Below, piece after piece: positions 9,004 through 17,144 of a stretch of 64,000 nucleotides of DNA. A program made the translations under genes and the position numbers. The notes under the pieces are model-generated. The model ran no database searches. It saw only the letters and a list, made by a program, of their open reading frames with translations, and was not told the origin of the DNA. The stretch is taken from the NCBI GenBank assembly GCA_022844345.1, contig JALHLU010000010.1:1-64000 (forward strand), written 5' to 3'. The DNA comes from Hyphomonadaceae bacterium (lineage in GTDB: Bacteria; Pseudomonadota; Alphaproteobacteria; Caulobacterales; Hyphomonadaceae). Within the stretch, counting starts at the first letter, position 1, and each line of letters opens with the position of its first letter.

Positions 9004-9517
9004 CCACGCAATGGGCCCAGGTCAGTCAGAGTGATCTGACCGATCGGCCGCAAGGCCTGGCTCAGTGAAGCACGCCCTCTTGTCGAGCGACGACTTCGAC
9101 CCAAACGACACGTTCGGCAAGACAGGCGCCGTCCGGGTACAGAGTATTCGCAGCGTCGGCTAACCGTTCAAGTCTCCGCAACTGGAGGACGTTATAGATC
9201 GCGGCGTGATCGAGACTGTCTGGCGTTGGGGCCGGCAGCACGCTCGGTAGCGCGCACTTAGCATCGTCCGTATTTTGATGCTGGCCTCATAGTCCTTGAG
9301 CTTCGCCACTTCGTGATGGGAAACTCACAAGTATGCAGTTGAAGACATACAGATCGATCCTCATTCTAATGTAGCGGACCGGGCCCCTCTGGCTGATGTG
9401 AAGCGATTGCCGATCATCTGCGATGTCGGACCGCATCGGGGAGCATCCCGATAGTGGCTCGGACGCTTTTTCCTGGACACCATCGCGCTCCTGCAGGTTT
9501 GACGAGAGGAGTCATGC
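9004..9517. other. 514-base stretch without a recognised gene
   Basis: Neither strand gives an open frame with family resemblance. No tRNA, obvious terminator or insertion-sequence end was seen. It may contain the promoter for the small genes at 9518 and 9774. Confidence 0.4.
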
Positions 9518-9763
9518 ATGTCTGGAAGGCTTTATCGCGCCCTATCTCAGCTGCACCAGCAGGTGCAGGAAAAGATCGAAGTAGCAGAGCGGTCGCCGGC
9601 GCCCGATTGGGTTCGCATCAGCGAGCTCAAACGCCGGAAGCTGTCGATCAAGGACAAAATGAAGAGAATTCTCGAAGATGGACGCGGGGCGTTATCGCCG
9701 AGGTCTTTAACGGGTGCCGTCCGGCGGCCAAGTCAGCGCATCCCGCTAAGCGGCGATATCTAA
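9518..9763 (+). CDS. DUF465 (YdcH-like) small protein
   Basis: 81 residues. Residues 5-55 form the short coiled helical hairpin typical of DUF465: LHQQVQEKIEVAERSPAPDWVRISELKRRKLSIKDKMKRIL. A good ribosome site (AGGAG) precedes the ATG. The tail after residue 56 is not family-like and may be an extension. The role of the family is unknown; members are small cytoplasmic proteins. It is followed 10 bases later by a zinc-ribbon gene in the same direction. Confidence 0.65.
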   Translation: MSGRLYRALSQLHQQVQEKIEVAERSPAPDWVRISELKRRKLSIKDKMKRILEDGRGALSPRSLTGAVRRPSQRIPLSGDI

Positions 9764-9773
9764 GGAGATCGTC

Positions 9774-10001
9774 ATGCCCCTTCTCACATCTCCGATTGAT
9801 GGGGCAGCGATACGCCAGATTCACCGCTATGGCATTGAGCTGGATTTCTGCCCGACGTCGGGTGGCGTCTGGCTCGACAAGAGCGAGCTGGAGAAGCTCA
9901 TCGCGCTCGTAGCCGATGAAGCCATGGAATCCGTGGAAGCCGACTTGGAGCGACCCCGAAAGGCTGGACAGCCTTATTGCGAAGAGGGACTGTCAGGATA
10001 A
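9774..10001 (+). CDS. TFIIB-type zinc-ribbon small protein
   Basis: 75 residues. MPLLTSPIDGAAIRQIHRYGIELDFCPTSGGVWLDKSELEKL matches the zf-TFIIB family, but the usual CxxC knuckles are degenerate: the first Cys is Ser and the second knuckle is CPTS, so zinc binding is doubtful. AAGGAG precedes the ATG. The last codons (from about 9987) lie inside what looks like the end of an IS6-type element (GGGACTGTCAGGATAAC), so the natural C-terminus was probably replaced by the insertion. Confidence 0.6.
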   Translation: MPLLTSPIDGAAIRQIHRYGIELDFCPTSGGVWLDKSELEKLIALVADEAMESVEADLERPRKAGQPYCEEGLSG

Positions 10002-10480
10002 CTGGACGCGGTTTTAGTGGGCTTTCGACGCGCCTTCGGCCATCGCGCCACCGCCCTGCTCGAGGCAGACTTCGAGCGTGCGCGGAGGATACGCATCGCG
10101 CCCTGGCTCAGTAGATGCCGTTGGCTGTTAAACGTGAAGTAGACTGCTGCATGCGTTTCAAGAATCCGCTGCGCGGATGATCGAATCTTAAACCACTGCA
10201 TCTTTCGCTCTCGTCGACGGATTGAGAGATGCGAGTTCTCCGCGCGGCTGTTCTCGCGCCGCCGGCCAGGCCTGTGACGATCGCCGAGGCCTAAACGCTG
10301 AAGCGCGGCTCCATACGAACGCAGTCCGTCAGTGACGATGAATTCCGGCTCGACACGCTGGTTCTTCAATAGGCGACGCAAGACTCGAAGGGCGGCTCCA
10401 GCAGCACGCCGCTTCTGCACGATAATGTCCATCACCTCCCCTTCATCGTCGACAGCGCACCATCGGGGCTTCTCCAAGGA
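9986..10480 (-). pseudogene. IS6-type transposase, C-terminal fragment
   Basis: On the minus strand the sequence encodes the last two thirds of an IS6-family DDE transposase. WCAVDDEGEVMDIIV holds the first catalytic Asp, FIVTDGLRSYGAAL the second and RAENSHLSIRRRERKMQWFK the Glu. The chain ends with HAAVYFTFNSQRHLLSQGAMRILRA. The N-terminal DNA-binding part is missing beyond 10477, where RhaT-derived sequence follows. The plus-strand end at 9987 (CTGTCAGGATAAC) resembles the IS6-type end seen at 6417. This is not the other half of the 6200-6417 fragment: the order on the strand is wrong for a simple split. Confidence 0.8.
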
Positions 10481-10559
10481 CCGAAACTCTCAGGCTTGCG
10501 AGAGACCGGGTTGCGTCGTTCTGACATCACCGACGCCGCTCATCAAACCGCGTTGAACA

Positions 10560-11348
10560 GATTGCCCATTCCGATTCGCGCCGCCTTGCTGGCGCCCTTC
10601 CACTCCTTCAGCAGGAATTCCCACAGGATCGAGAAGAAGAAGATGCTCGCCATGTGCAGCGTCCAGCTCGCGAAACCGAAGCGCCCCATCTGCACCTGCC
10701 CTGCGAGTAGAAGAAGAACTGCAGGCACCAGATCACCCCCGCCGCCGCGCACAACGCATAGTTCCGCACCAGCGGCGCCCGCGCGGGCCAGTCAGCGCCC
10801 CCTCCGGCGCCGGCGACGCCGCGCCGAAAACTGCCCCGCCGACCGGCTGCGCACGATCAGGATCACCGATCCAGATCACACTCGTCGTGAACCCGCCCAG
10901 CAGCACAACCACGAGCACGGGCAGGCTCTGCATCATCGGATCCGAGCCCGCTTCCAGGCTCAACGCACGGATCGGATCGCCCGCCTCCAGCCCATAGGCG
11001 AGGCACGAACTCATGATCCCGGAGAACACCGCCACCGCGAGCCCTTTGCGCAGCGCAAATTCCGGCACGGCCGCGCGCCCCGCCTTGCTCTCCTGCTCGC
11101 GCCTGCGCCCCGCGACGCCCACCATCACGATCCCGCCCATGCAGATCGCCACGCCCACCAGCGTCGCGATGCCGCTATTGGTCGAGGCAAACGCCACGAT
11201 CTCCCCGCTCACGATCGGCGGCAGCAGCGTTCCGAAAGCCGCCGAGCATCCCAGCGCGATCGCCATGCCCAGCGACATGCCGAGATAGCGCATCGTGAGT
11301 CCGAAAGTGAGCCCGCCAAATCCCCACAGCGCGCCAAAGAACCAACCT
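10560..11348 (-). pseudogene. RhaT-family rhamnose/H+ symporter, broken fragment
   Basis: The minus strand encodes FFGALWGFGGLTFGLTMRYLGMSLGMAIALG and later membrane segments of the L-rhamnose-proton symporter family. Near 10790 the frame shifts to ADWPARAPLVRNYALCAAAGVIWCLQFFFYSQG, then near 10700 it shifts again to GQVQMGRFGFASWTLHMASIFFFSILWEFLLKEWKG. The N-terminal third is absent past 11348 and the last helix is absent below about 10560. Two frameshifts and two end truncations make it a clear pseudogene. It is wedged between an IS6-type transposase fragment and a short IS6-like end. Confidence 0.8.
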
Positions 11349-11364
11349 GGTTAGCGTGAGTCTT
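11348..11364 (-). repeat. short match to the IS6-type left end
   Basis: Seventeen bases, CTGGTTAGCGTGAGTCT, differ by one base from 6392-6408, the inner part of the IS6-type left end. They lie exactly where the RhaT fragment stops and 16 bases before the last codon of the HlyD-like gene. They probably mark the scar of an IS6-mediated rearrangement. Confidence 0.45.
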
Positions 11365-11379
11365 CCAATAGACGCGGGA

Positions 11380-12720
11380 TCATTGCTCGCGCATGGAACG
11401 CCAGAGTACCTGGTTCAGCGGCTCCACGAGATAGTCTAGCGCGGTTCGCTTGCGGAGCACGATCATGACATCCACCGGAAGACCTGGACGGACCGCTTGG
11501 TCGACAGCATCGCTGCCCTGTTCGAAGGCGGGTACGCTGACTTGAATCGTGAACCACGACTCTCGCGTGCGCTCATCGAAATTCCTATCGGGTGATATGC
11601 TGATGATTTCTCCAGAATGACTGATCGCGGTCCGACCTCCAACGCCCGTGAGTCGCACCTCACTCGCCATCCCTGGCACAAGATCGTCCGCATCCTGCGG
11701 ATCAATCCTTGCCTCGACGACGAGCTGTCGTGAGGCTGGCGTGATTTCAACCACCGCCTCACCCGGCGCCACAACGTCACCAATGTTGCGCGTTGAGATC
11801 GACATCACGCGTCCGTCGGTGGAAGCCTTGATGTCCAGCGCGCTCACAGCGTCCTCGGCTGCGGCCAACTGTGGCGTCAGCTCGGACAGAAGGCGATCGA
11901 CTTCCGCGAGCTCCGACCGATCATGGACAGACGCTTCGGTCAGAAGGCGGGATTTCTGCAGCCTTGTCTCGATCTGCTTTTCCTTCAATGCAGCGGCGTC
12001 TGCATCAATGCCGGAGATGCGCTCGGAAAGTTGCGCGCGAGATCGCTCTTCCTGCCGAAGGCGAGGAGCAGTTGCGAGGCCCTTCTCGACGAGACCACGC
12101 ACTATTTCGATTTCCATATCCACCATGCGCACTTGTTCAACGACAGAGAGCCGCTGCGCCGCCAGTCCTGCTAGCTGCGCATCGATCTGCGCAGCTCTTT
12201 GCTCGAGAATGTCGAGATCGCTACGCAACGATGACTGCTTGGCCTCAAGCTCTGCCTGCCGCCGCCCCAGCGCGTCAGCATTGCCATTGCCGACAACAGC
12301 ACCCCATTCCTTGGGTGTTTCGATCGCTTTCAGTCCGAGATCATTCGCAGTCAGCTGGGCGCGATGCGCCTCGAGCTCTGCTTTGCGAACACGCATCGCG
12401 GCGATCTCGCCTGTCCGCTCTCCGGCGTCCAGCCGGATCAGAAGCTGGCCCGACCGTACCTCATCGCCCTCCTTGACCAGAGCCTCAATCACACGACCCC
12501 CAGCCTGCGAGGCGACAATCTCGCTGCGACCGGAGACGATCACAACGCCCTGGGCAATCACAGCGGCATCCAGGGGTACGACCGCAGCTGCACCGCCCAG
12601 TCCTCCGAAAAACATCAGAAGCGAGACTCCGGCTATACCGAATACGCTTCCCAGCCGGCGTCGCTCAGACCGAATGAGGGCGCTTCGCCGGTCTGCTGTC
12701 GTGATTGACGGCGGAATCAT
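11380..12720 (-). CDS. type I secretion periplasmic adaptor (HlyD family)
   Basis: 446 residues from the ATG at 12720, one base after the ABC-transporter stop; the open frame reaches further upstream but only through that gene. One N-terminal membrane helix (about 25-50) follows a basic cytoplasmic stretch. Then come a biotinyl-lipoyl-like strand (VVIVSGRSEIVASQAGGRVIEALVKEGDEVRSGQLLIRLD), a long coiled-coil hairpin (about 90-280) and the beta-barrel domain (VVEITPASRQLVVEARIDPQDADDLVPGMASEVRL). It would bridge the inner-membrane ABC exporter to a TolC-like channel and export the RTX protein encoded two genes upstream. It is the last gene of the operon; no tolC follows, and transposon debris begins 16 bases later. 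Confidence 0.9.
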   Translation of the reverse strand: MIPPSITTADRRSALIRSERRRLGSVFGIAGVSLLMFFGGLGGAAAVVPLDAAVIAQGVVIVSGRSEIVASQAGGRVIEALVKEGDEVRSGQLLIRLDAGERTGEIAAMRVRKAELEAHRAQLTANDLGLKAIETPKEWGAVVGNGNADALGRRQAELEAKQSSLRSDLDILEQRAAQIDAQLAGLAAQRLSVVEQVRMVDMEIEIVRGLVEKGLATAPRLRQEERSRAQLSERISGIDADAAALKEKQIETRLQKSRLLTEASVHDRSELAEVDRLLSELTPQLAAAEDAVSALDIKASTDGRVMSISTRNIGDVVAPGEAVVEITPASRQLVVEARIDPQDADDLVPGMASEVRLTGVGGRTAISHSGEIISISPDRNFDERTRESWFTIQVSVPAFEQGSDAVDQAVRPGLPVDVMIVLRKRTALDYLVEPLNQVLWRSMREQ

Positions 12721-12721
12721 T

Positions 12722-14476
12722 TCAGGCGCTCGCTTTCTGACCGGACAGCACGATGCGGCGCGCGAACATATGCTCTTTGGCCACCACATCGACGCGGCCA
12801 TCGCGGACGGCGAGAATCCGGTCTGCAATGCGCATGACTCCCATCCGGTGAGCCACAATTAGGCAGGCCGCCCCACGAGCTCTTGCGGCTTCGAGCGCAG
12901 CAATGAGCGCCGCTTCACCTTCGTCATCAAGGTGAGAGTTTGGCTCGTCCAGCACCAGCAACGAGGGATTGCGATACAAAGCGCGCGCGAGGGCGATGCG
13001 CTGCATTTGCCCGTGCGAAAGCCCGCGTCCACTTAGTGACAACCTGGTATCGTAACCAGCCGGCAAGCGCGAGATCAGATTGCTCGCTCCGGCAGCCGCC
13101 GTCGCTTCGACGACCCATCTCGATCTTTCGTCAGGATCCACTTCCTCGAAGCGTGAGATGTTTTCAGCGATCGTACCGGAGAAGAGCCCCACCTCCTGCG
13201 GCACGTAACCCACATGGCGCCCCAGCCATTCCGGATCCCACCGGCCAACGTCGATTCCGTCGATCCGCACAACACCTTCCATCGCCGCCAGAGCGCCGAT
13301 AGCGGCACGCGCCAGACTGGATTTTCCCGCCCCCGAATTGCCCACAATTCCAACGATCTCCCCAGGCGCAACCAGGAAGCGCGCTCGCTGGAATAGAGGT
13401 TTCACCTGCCCAGACGCCGCAACAGCAACGTTCTCGAACTCAAGATGCCCTTTCACCAGGGGCAGCCGCGTCGGCTGCTCTCTTTGTTCGAGATGATGCG
13501 CAGCGATACGTAGCGACTTGAGGGCGCGCAACGCCGCCGTAACCGGCCTCCATGACTGTGCCAGCTGCTCCACCGGGGCCAGCGCCCGGGAGCTCAATAT
13601 GGACGCAGCAATCAATGCGCCAGGTGAAATCTGCTTCTCGACCGCCAGGACTGCGCCAACTGCGAGCACGGCCATCTGGACTGCGATACGCAGTGCGCGG
13701 GACACCGAGGCAAGGGCAAATCCGTCGCCTCCTTTCGCTTCGCGTCGCTGCCCTGCAAGGATTTTGTGGCGCTCGTATCGCGTCGCCATCGCGCGGCCCA
13801 TGCCAAGCGCACGAACCAGTTCAGCGTTGGTCCATTCATGCTCCTGAATGCTCAGGTTGACATCGGCAGCGTTCGGTCCGGGCGATGGCTTCTGGAAAAA
13901 AGCCGGGATCAGAACGACTAGCAGGCCGACAATAACCATCAAAGCTATCAGCGGGTGGATCAGCGCGAGCGCGGCCACAAAGAGCGGCGTCCACGGAACA
14001 TCCATGACGGGGTTGATCTGCTGGGCGGCAATGACGTTTCGGCTTGCATCCAGTGCACGAACCGGCGGAACAGCGTCGGCGCCTCTTCGAGCCCACTCAC
14101 CATCAAGTTGAACAGCCGCGGCGATCCCGGTCATACGCACGTCAAAAAGCTTCGCTGTATGGCGCATGACCCGTCCGCGCAGCCAGTCGAGCAGACCGAT
14201 CATGATGACGGCCGTGAAGGCGACGGCTGAAAGCGCGGCTAGAGTTACAAGCCCACCGGTTGGCAGGACGCGGTCATAGACCTGCATCATGAAAAGGCTG
14301 GGAGCGAAATAGAGAAGGTTCAGTCCGCCCGAAATGAGGAAAGCCCAAACGAGCGATGCCCAGAGCGCCTTAAACGCTCTGGGCGACGACAATTGGTCGT
14401 GGCGAGTCACGTGATCATTCAACGTTTCGACTCTCACCTTTTGTGAGGACTCACGCAGGAAGGAGAGCCTCCTCAT
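12722..14476 (-). CDS. type I secretion ABC permease/ATPase (PrtD/HlyB-like)
   Basis: 584 residues. The membrane domain (about 35-310) has some six helices. The ATPase domain (about 345-570) has Walker A GNSGAGKSS (379-387), Q-loop YVPQEVGLF, signature LSGRGLSHGQ (481-490), Walker B LLVLDEP and the H-loop His in VAHRMG. There is no N-terminal C39 peptidase domain, consistent with export of an RTX protein by a C-terminal signal without cleavage. The ATG overlaps the RTX gene stop (ATGA), so the two are translationally coupled. It sits in the inner membrane with the HlyD-like adaptor. Confidence 0.92.
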   Translation of the reverse strand: MRRLSFLRESSQKVRVETLNDHVTRHDQLSSPRAFKALWASLVWAFLISGGLNLLYFAPSLFMMQVYDRVLPTGGLVTLAALSAVAFTAVIMIGLLDWLRGRVMRHTAKLFDVRMTGIAAAVQLDGEWARRGADAVPPVRALDASRNVIAAQQINPVMDVPWTPLFVAALALIHPLIALMVIVGLLVVLIPAFFQKPSPGPNAADVNLSIQEHEWTNAELVRALGMGRAMATRYERHKILAGQRREAKGGDGFALASVSRALRIAVQMAVLAVGAVLAVEKQISPGALIAASILSSRALAPVEQLAQSWRPVTAALRALKSLRIAAHHLEQREQPTRLPLVKGHLEFENVAVAASGQVKPLFQRARFLVAPGEIVGIVGNSGAGKSSLARAAIGALAAMEGVVRIDGIDVGRWDPEWLGRHVGYVPQEVGLFSGTIAENISRFEEVDPDERSRWVVEATAAAGASNLISRLPAGYDTRLSLSGRGLSHGQMQRIALARALYRNPSLLVLDEPNSHLDDEGEAALIAALEAARARGAACLIVAHRMGVMRIADRILAVRDGRVDVVAKEHMFARRIVLSGQKASA

Positions 14477-16263
14477 ACAACGAAGTCAGAGGGATCGATC
14501 TGAGCGATCGTGACGCCTTCGAGGGTGATGGCGAAATCTCCACCCTGAAAGTCGAAGAAGCGGAATACGGCCCACCCCTCCGGGGTTACTTCGAGCTGGC
14601 CATCCCAGCCAGACTGGAAGAGCTGCGAAAGATCGAGTTGGTCCAGACCATTCTCGAAGCCGACAATCGTGCGATCGCCGCCGACAGCCGTGATTTGCGT
14701 TAGGGTATAGAGACCGTCTCCGCCGTTGACCGGGTAGAGCGGCGCCGGCACGAGGCTGGAGCTCCCACCAATAAAATCGGTGATCGAAAGTCCACCGCTC
14801 TCCGGCACGCCCTGAAGGGTGATCGAGACGACCTCGTTGTTGAGACCTGTCAGCGTCAGAACTGTATCATTGGCATCCGCAGCGACCGCGCCTGTCCAAT
14901 AGGAGCTGATCCCGTTCTGGTCGAAGCCAAACGCGGTCAGGTCGAGCTTGTCGATGCCGACCCCGAAGTCCGATACAGTCACAGAACCGGCGTTCGTGCG
15001 GATCTCGAAAATATCCGCAGCGTAATCCCCAAATCCGCCCTGTCGGTCGTAGTTTCCAACCAGGAGGTCATCGCCACCGTCTGCCACCAGCCGGTCGGCG
15101 CCCGCCCCTCCCCACAATTCGTCGTTGCCAAGCCCCCCGGCAATCACGTCGTTGCCCGCCCCCCCAATGAGATAGTTCCGCGCGCCATCACCCGTGAGCG
15201 TGTCGTTCGACGCACCACCTATCAGATGGTCGATATTGGCGAGCGTTCCATGGTTGTTTGCGTTGATTGTGTAGGACCCGGTCGCCAAGCTGGCAGTCAC
15301 CGGACCAACACCTGAAAACTCCACTGTGTCATCGTTGCCGGTATCGCCGTCCAGATGGTCGATCCCCATGCTGGCGACCAACAGGTCTGACGACCCGCCA
15401 CCGTGAATCACGTTGTTGCCGGCATTGCCGCGAATTTCGTCGTAGTTGTCGCCGCCGGTCACGTTCTCGAAATTCGAGACCGTATCCTGGCCCACCGACT
15501 GGCTCTGCCATTGTTGCGTCACCACGCCTGTCGCCAGATTGATGAAATTGTGCGACTGCACGCCCGCGTAACTGAGCGTGTCGACGCCCCCGCCGCCATT
15601 GAGCACATCGCTTCCGAGACCGCCGTTCAGCACGTTGGCGGCACCGTTGCCGGTGAGCGAGTCGTTATAAGCTGTGCCTGTCAGGGCCTCGATACCGATC
15701 AGCTGGCCAGAACCCGATGTCGATGAATAGGATCCGGAGGCAAGACTGGCGTTCACGCCAGATGCGAAGCCGCTGAAATTGACCGTGTCGAAATCGGCGC
15801 CGCCGTTGAGTATGTCGCTGCCCGCCGTTGCTGTAAGCAGATCATTGCCGGCGCCGCCCTGGAGCGTGTTGTTGCCAGAGCTGCCCTTGAGTGAATCCGC
15901 AAAGCTTGAGCCCTTCAGGCGCTCGATACCGGTCATCGTGTCATTGCCCTGGCCGGTAGCCAGGCCGCTCGTGAGGTCCGCTGTCACTGCGGCCCCGCCC
16001 TCGAAGCTGGCCCAGTCGATCCCGGAGCCCCCGTCCAGTATGTCGTCGCCTTCGCCGCCGACCAGTTCGTCGTTGCCGCCGCCTCCGAAAAGTTGATCGT
16101 TGCCGCCACCGCCACGGAGGAGATCACTGCCATTGCCGCCATCGACAATGTCGTCTCCATCCCCGGCATCCACGACATCGCTGCCGCCCAGTGCATTGAT
16201 GACGTCGGCGAACGCCGTGCCCGTCAGGATGTTTGCGGAATTGGTGCCATTGATGAGTGCCAC
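14473..16263 (-). CDS. RTX calcium-binding secreted protein
   Basis: 596 residues, GTG start preceded by AGGG. Several blocks of RTX nonapeptides (GGxGxDxLx) are visible: about 26-80 (GGSDVVDAGDGDDIVDGG and so on), 135-160, 205-230, 280-310 and 360-410. There is no N-terminal signal peptide. The C-terminal 150 residues are non-repetitive, and the chain ends DPSDFVV, as expected for a type I secretion signal. Only RTX and spacer sequence is seen, with no lipase or protease motif, so a surface-layer or adhesin-like structural role is likelier than an enzyme. First gene of the operon with its own exporter; a GCCATA/TATGGC palindrome lies 71 bases upstream. Confidence 0.88.
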   Translation of the reverse strand: MALINGTNSANILTGTAFADVINALGGSDVVDAGDGDDIVDGGNGSDLLRGGGGNDQLFGGGGNDELVGGEGDDILDGGSGIDWASFEGGAAVTADLTSGLATGQGNDTMTGIERLKGSSFADSLKGSSGNNTLQGGAGNDLLTATAGSDILNGGADFDTVNFSGFASGVNASLASGSYSSTSGSGQLIGIEALTGTAYNDSLTGNGAANVLNGGLGSDVLNGGGGVDTLSYAGVQSHNFINLATGVVTQQWQSQSVGQDTVSNFENVTGGDNYDEIRGNAGNNVIHGGGSSDLLVASMGIDHLDGDTGNDDTVEFSGVGPVTASLATGSYTINANNHGTLANIDHLIGGASNDTLTGDGARNYLIGGAGNDVIAGGLGNDELWGGAGADRLVADGGDDLLVGNYDRQGGFGDYAADIFEIRTNAGSVTVSDFGVGIDKLDLTAFGFDQNGISSYWTGAVAADANDTVLTLTGLNNEVVSITLQGVPESGGLSITDFIGGSSSLVPAPLYPVNGGDGLYTLTQITAVGGDRTIVGFENGLDQLDLSQLFQSGWDGQLEVTPEGWAVFRFFDFQGGDFAITLEGVTIAQIDPSDFVV

Positions 16264-16333
16264 TTATCGACCCTTTTTTATGCTACTGCGTGTTGCAGTT
16301 CAAAGGTCTGCGATTGCGACTAGCTATTCAACC

Positions 16334-16347
16334 GCCATAGATATGGC
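16334..16347. promoter_or_regulatory. palindrome GCCATA-N2-TATGGC before RTX operon
   Basis: Perfect 6-2-6 inverted repeat 71 bases upstream of the RTX start codon. The same pattern with one base changed (CATGGC) occurs twice before the adjacent kinase/regulator operon, at 19172 and 19207. A 6-2-6 or 7-2-7 palindrome is the usual form of site for NarL/FixJ-type regulators, so the regulator encoded at 16428 is the natural candidate to bind it. Confidence 0.65.
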
Positions 16348-16427
16348 ATCGCGTTGTATTAATTAGTTTTTTGTACTCTACGGTTAACGCCAGATAGGAT
16401 CTGCGGCGATCAACGCCAATGCGTCTC

Positions 16428-17144
16428 TCAGACCTTGAGCTGTCCCGATTTCATAGCGGAGTAGACCGCCTCTCCGCGCGAGTTGACAGCCAGCTTGCGA
16501 TAGATCGACTTCACATGGTTGCCGACCGTGAAGGGAGAAATATCCAGCGTCTTTGCGGCCTCCTTGTAGGAGGCTCCCCTTGCGAACAGCTTCAGCAAAT
16601 CAATCTCGCGCGCGGTTAGAAATGACGTGCCTGGCCGAATGGCGTCAGGCTCCGCCGGCGCGGGGCCGCGCAACGACTCCAGCAGATATACGGCCGCTGC
16701 CGGACTTATCGGAGAGCCGCCCGCAAGAGTCGCTTCTATTCCCGCCAGCACCGTTGCTGCGTTTGAGTCCTTCAGAAGATATCCGTCTGCACCGGCGCGA
16801 AGAGCGGCGACAACCGTTTCGCGGTCTCCGAAAGTCGTGACCACGAGCACGCATACGTTTGGTCGCGACTTGATATCCGCGATGATACTCAGTCCGCTTC
16901 CGTCGGGCAGTCCGATATCGAGCAGCACGAGATCTGGCGCCTTGGACAGCTCAGCTCTGGCGCACGACAGACTCCCGGCGACGGCAACAAGCTCGAGCCG
17001 CGCGCAAAGCCTGACGATCTCGCAGAAATGGTTGCTGACGACAGGATCGTCATCGACAATCATGATGCGACTGGGTGGACTCGCACCCGCAGGCTGTTCA
17101 GCCATCGGGTCGCTGGTATCGTTGCTTTCGTAAGCAGTGGTCAT
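16428..17144 (-). CDS. NarL/FixJ-type response regulator (module 1)
   Basis: 238 residues from the ATG at 17144, which overlaps the kinase stop codon (ATGA); the frame extends 12 codons further but coupling favours this start. Receiver domain about 25-140 with acidic pocket DDD (31-33), phosphoacceptor Asp76 in DLVLLDIGLPDGSG, Thr in VVTTFG and Lys in YLLKDS. LuxR-type helix-turn-helix about 170-235 (LTAREIDLLKLFARGASYKEAAKTL, recognition helix TVGNHVKSIYRKL). It would be phosphorylated by the kinase encoded just upstream and bind a palindromic site, probably GCCATA-N2-yATGGC. A paralogue is at 37547-38236. Confidence 0.92.
   Translation of the reverse strand: MTTAYESNDTSDPMAEQPAGASPPSRIMIVDDDPVVSNHFCEIVRLCARLELVAVAGSLSCARAELSKAPDLVLLDIGLPDGSGLSIIADIKSRPNVCVLVVTTFGDRETVVAALRAGADGYLLKDSNAATVLAGIEATLAGGSPISPAAAVYLLESLRGPAPAEPDAIRPGTSFLTAREIDLLKLFARGASYKEAAKTLDISPFTVGNHVKSIYRKLAVNSRGEAVYSAMKSGQLKV

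Noticed and set aside
6200-10480. One IS6-type element split by five genes
   Set aside because: Both fragments lie on the minus strand, but the N-terminal part has the lower coordinates, the wrong order for a simple insertion into one copy.
10496-11359. 287-residue plus-strand frame over the RhaT region
   Set aside because: Arg/His/Ala-rich and without family resemblance; the minus strand clearly encodes a broken RhaT transporter.
11648-12862. 404-residue plus-strand frame opposite the HlyD-like gene
   Set aside because: Ser/Arg-rich shadow of a well-supported secretion adaptor on the other strand.
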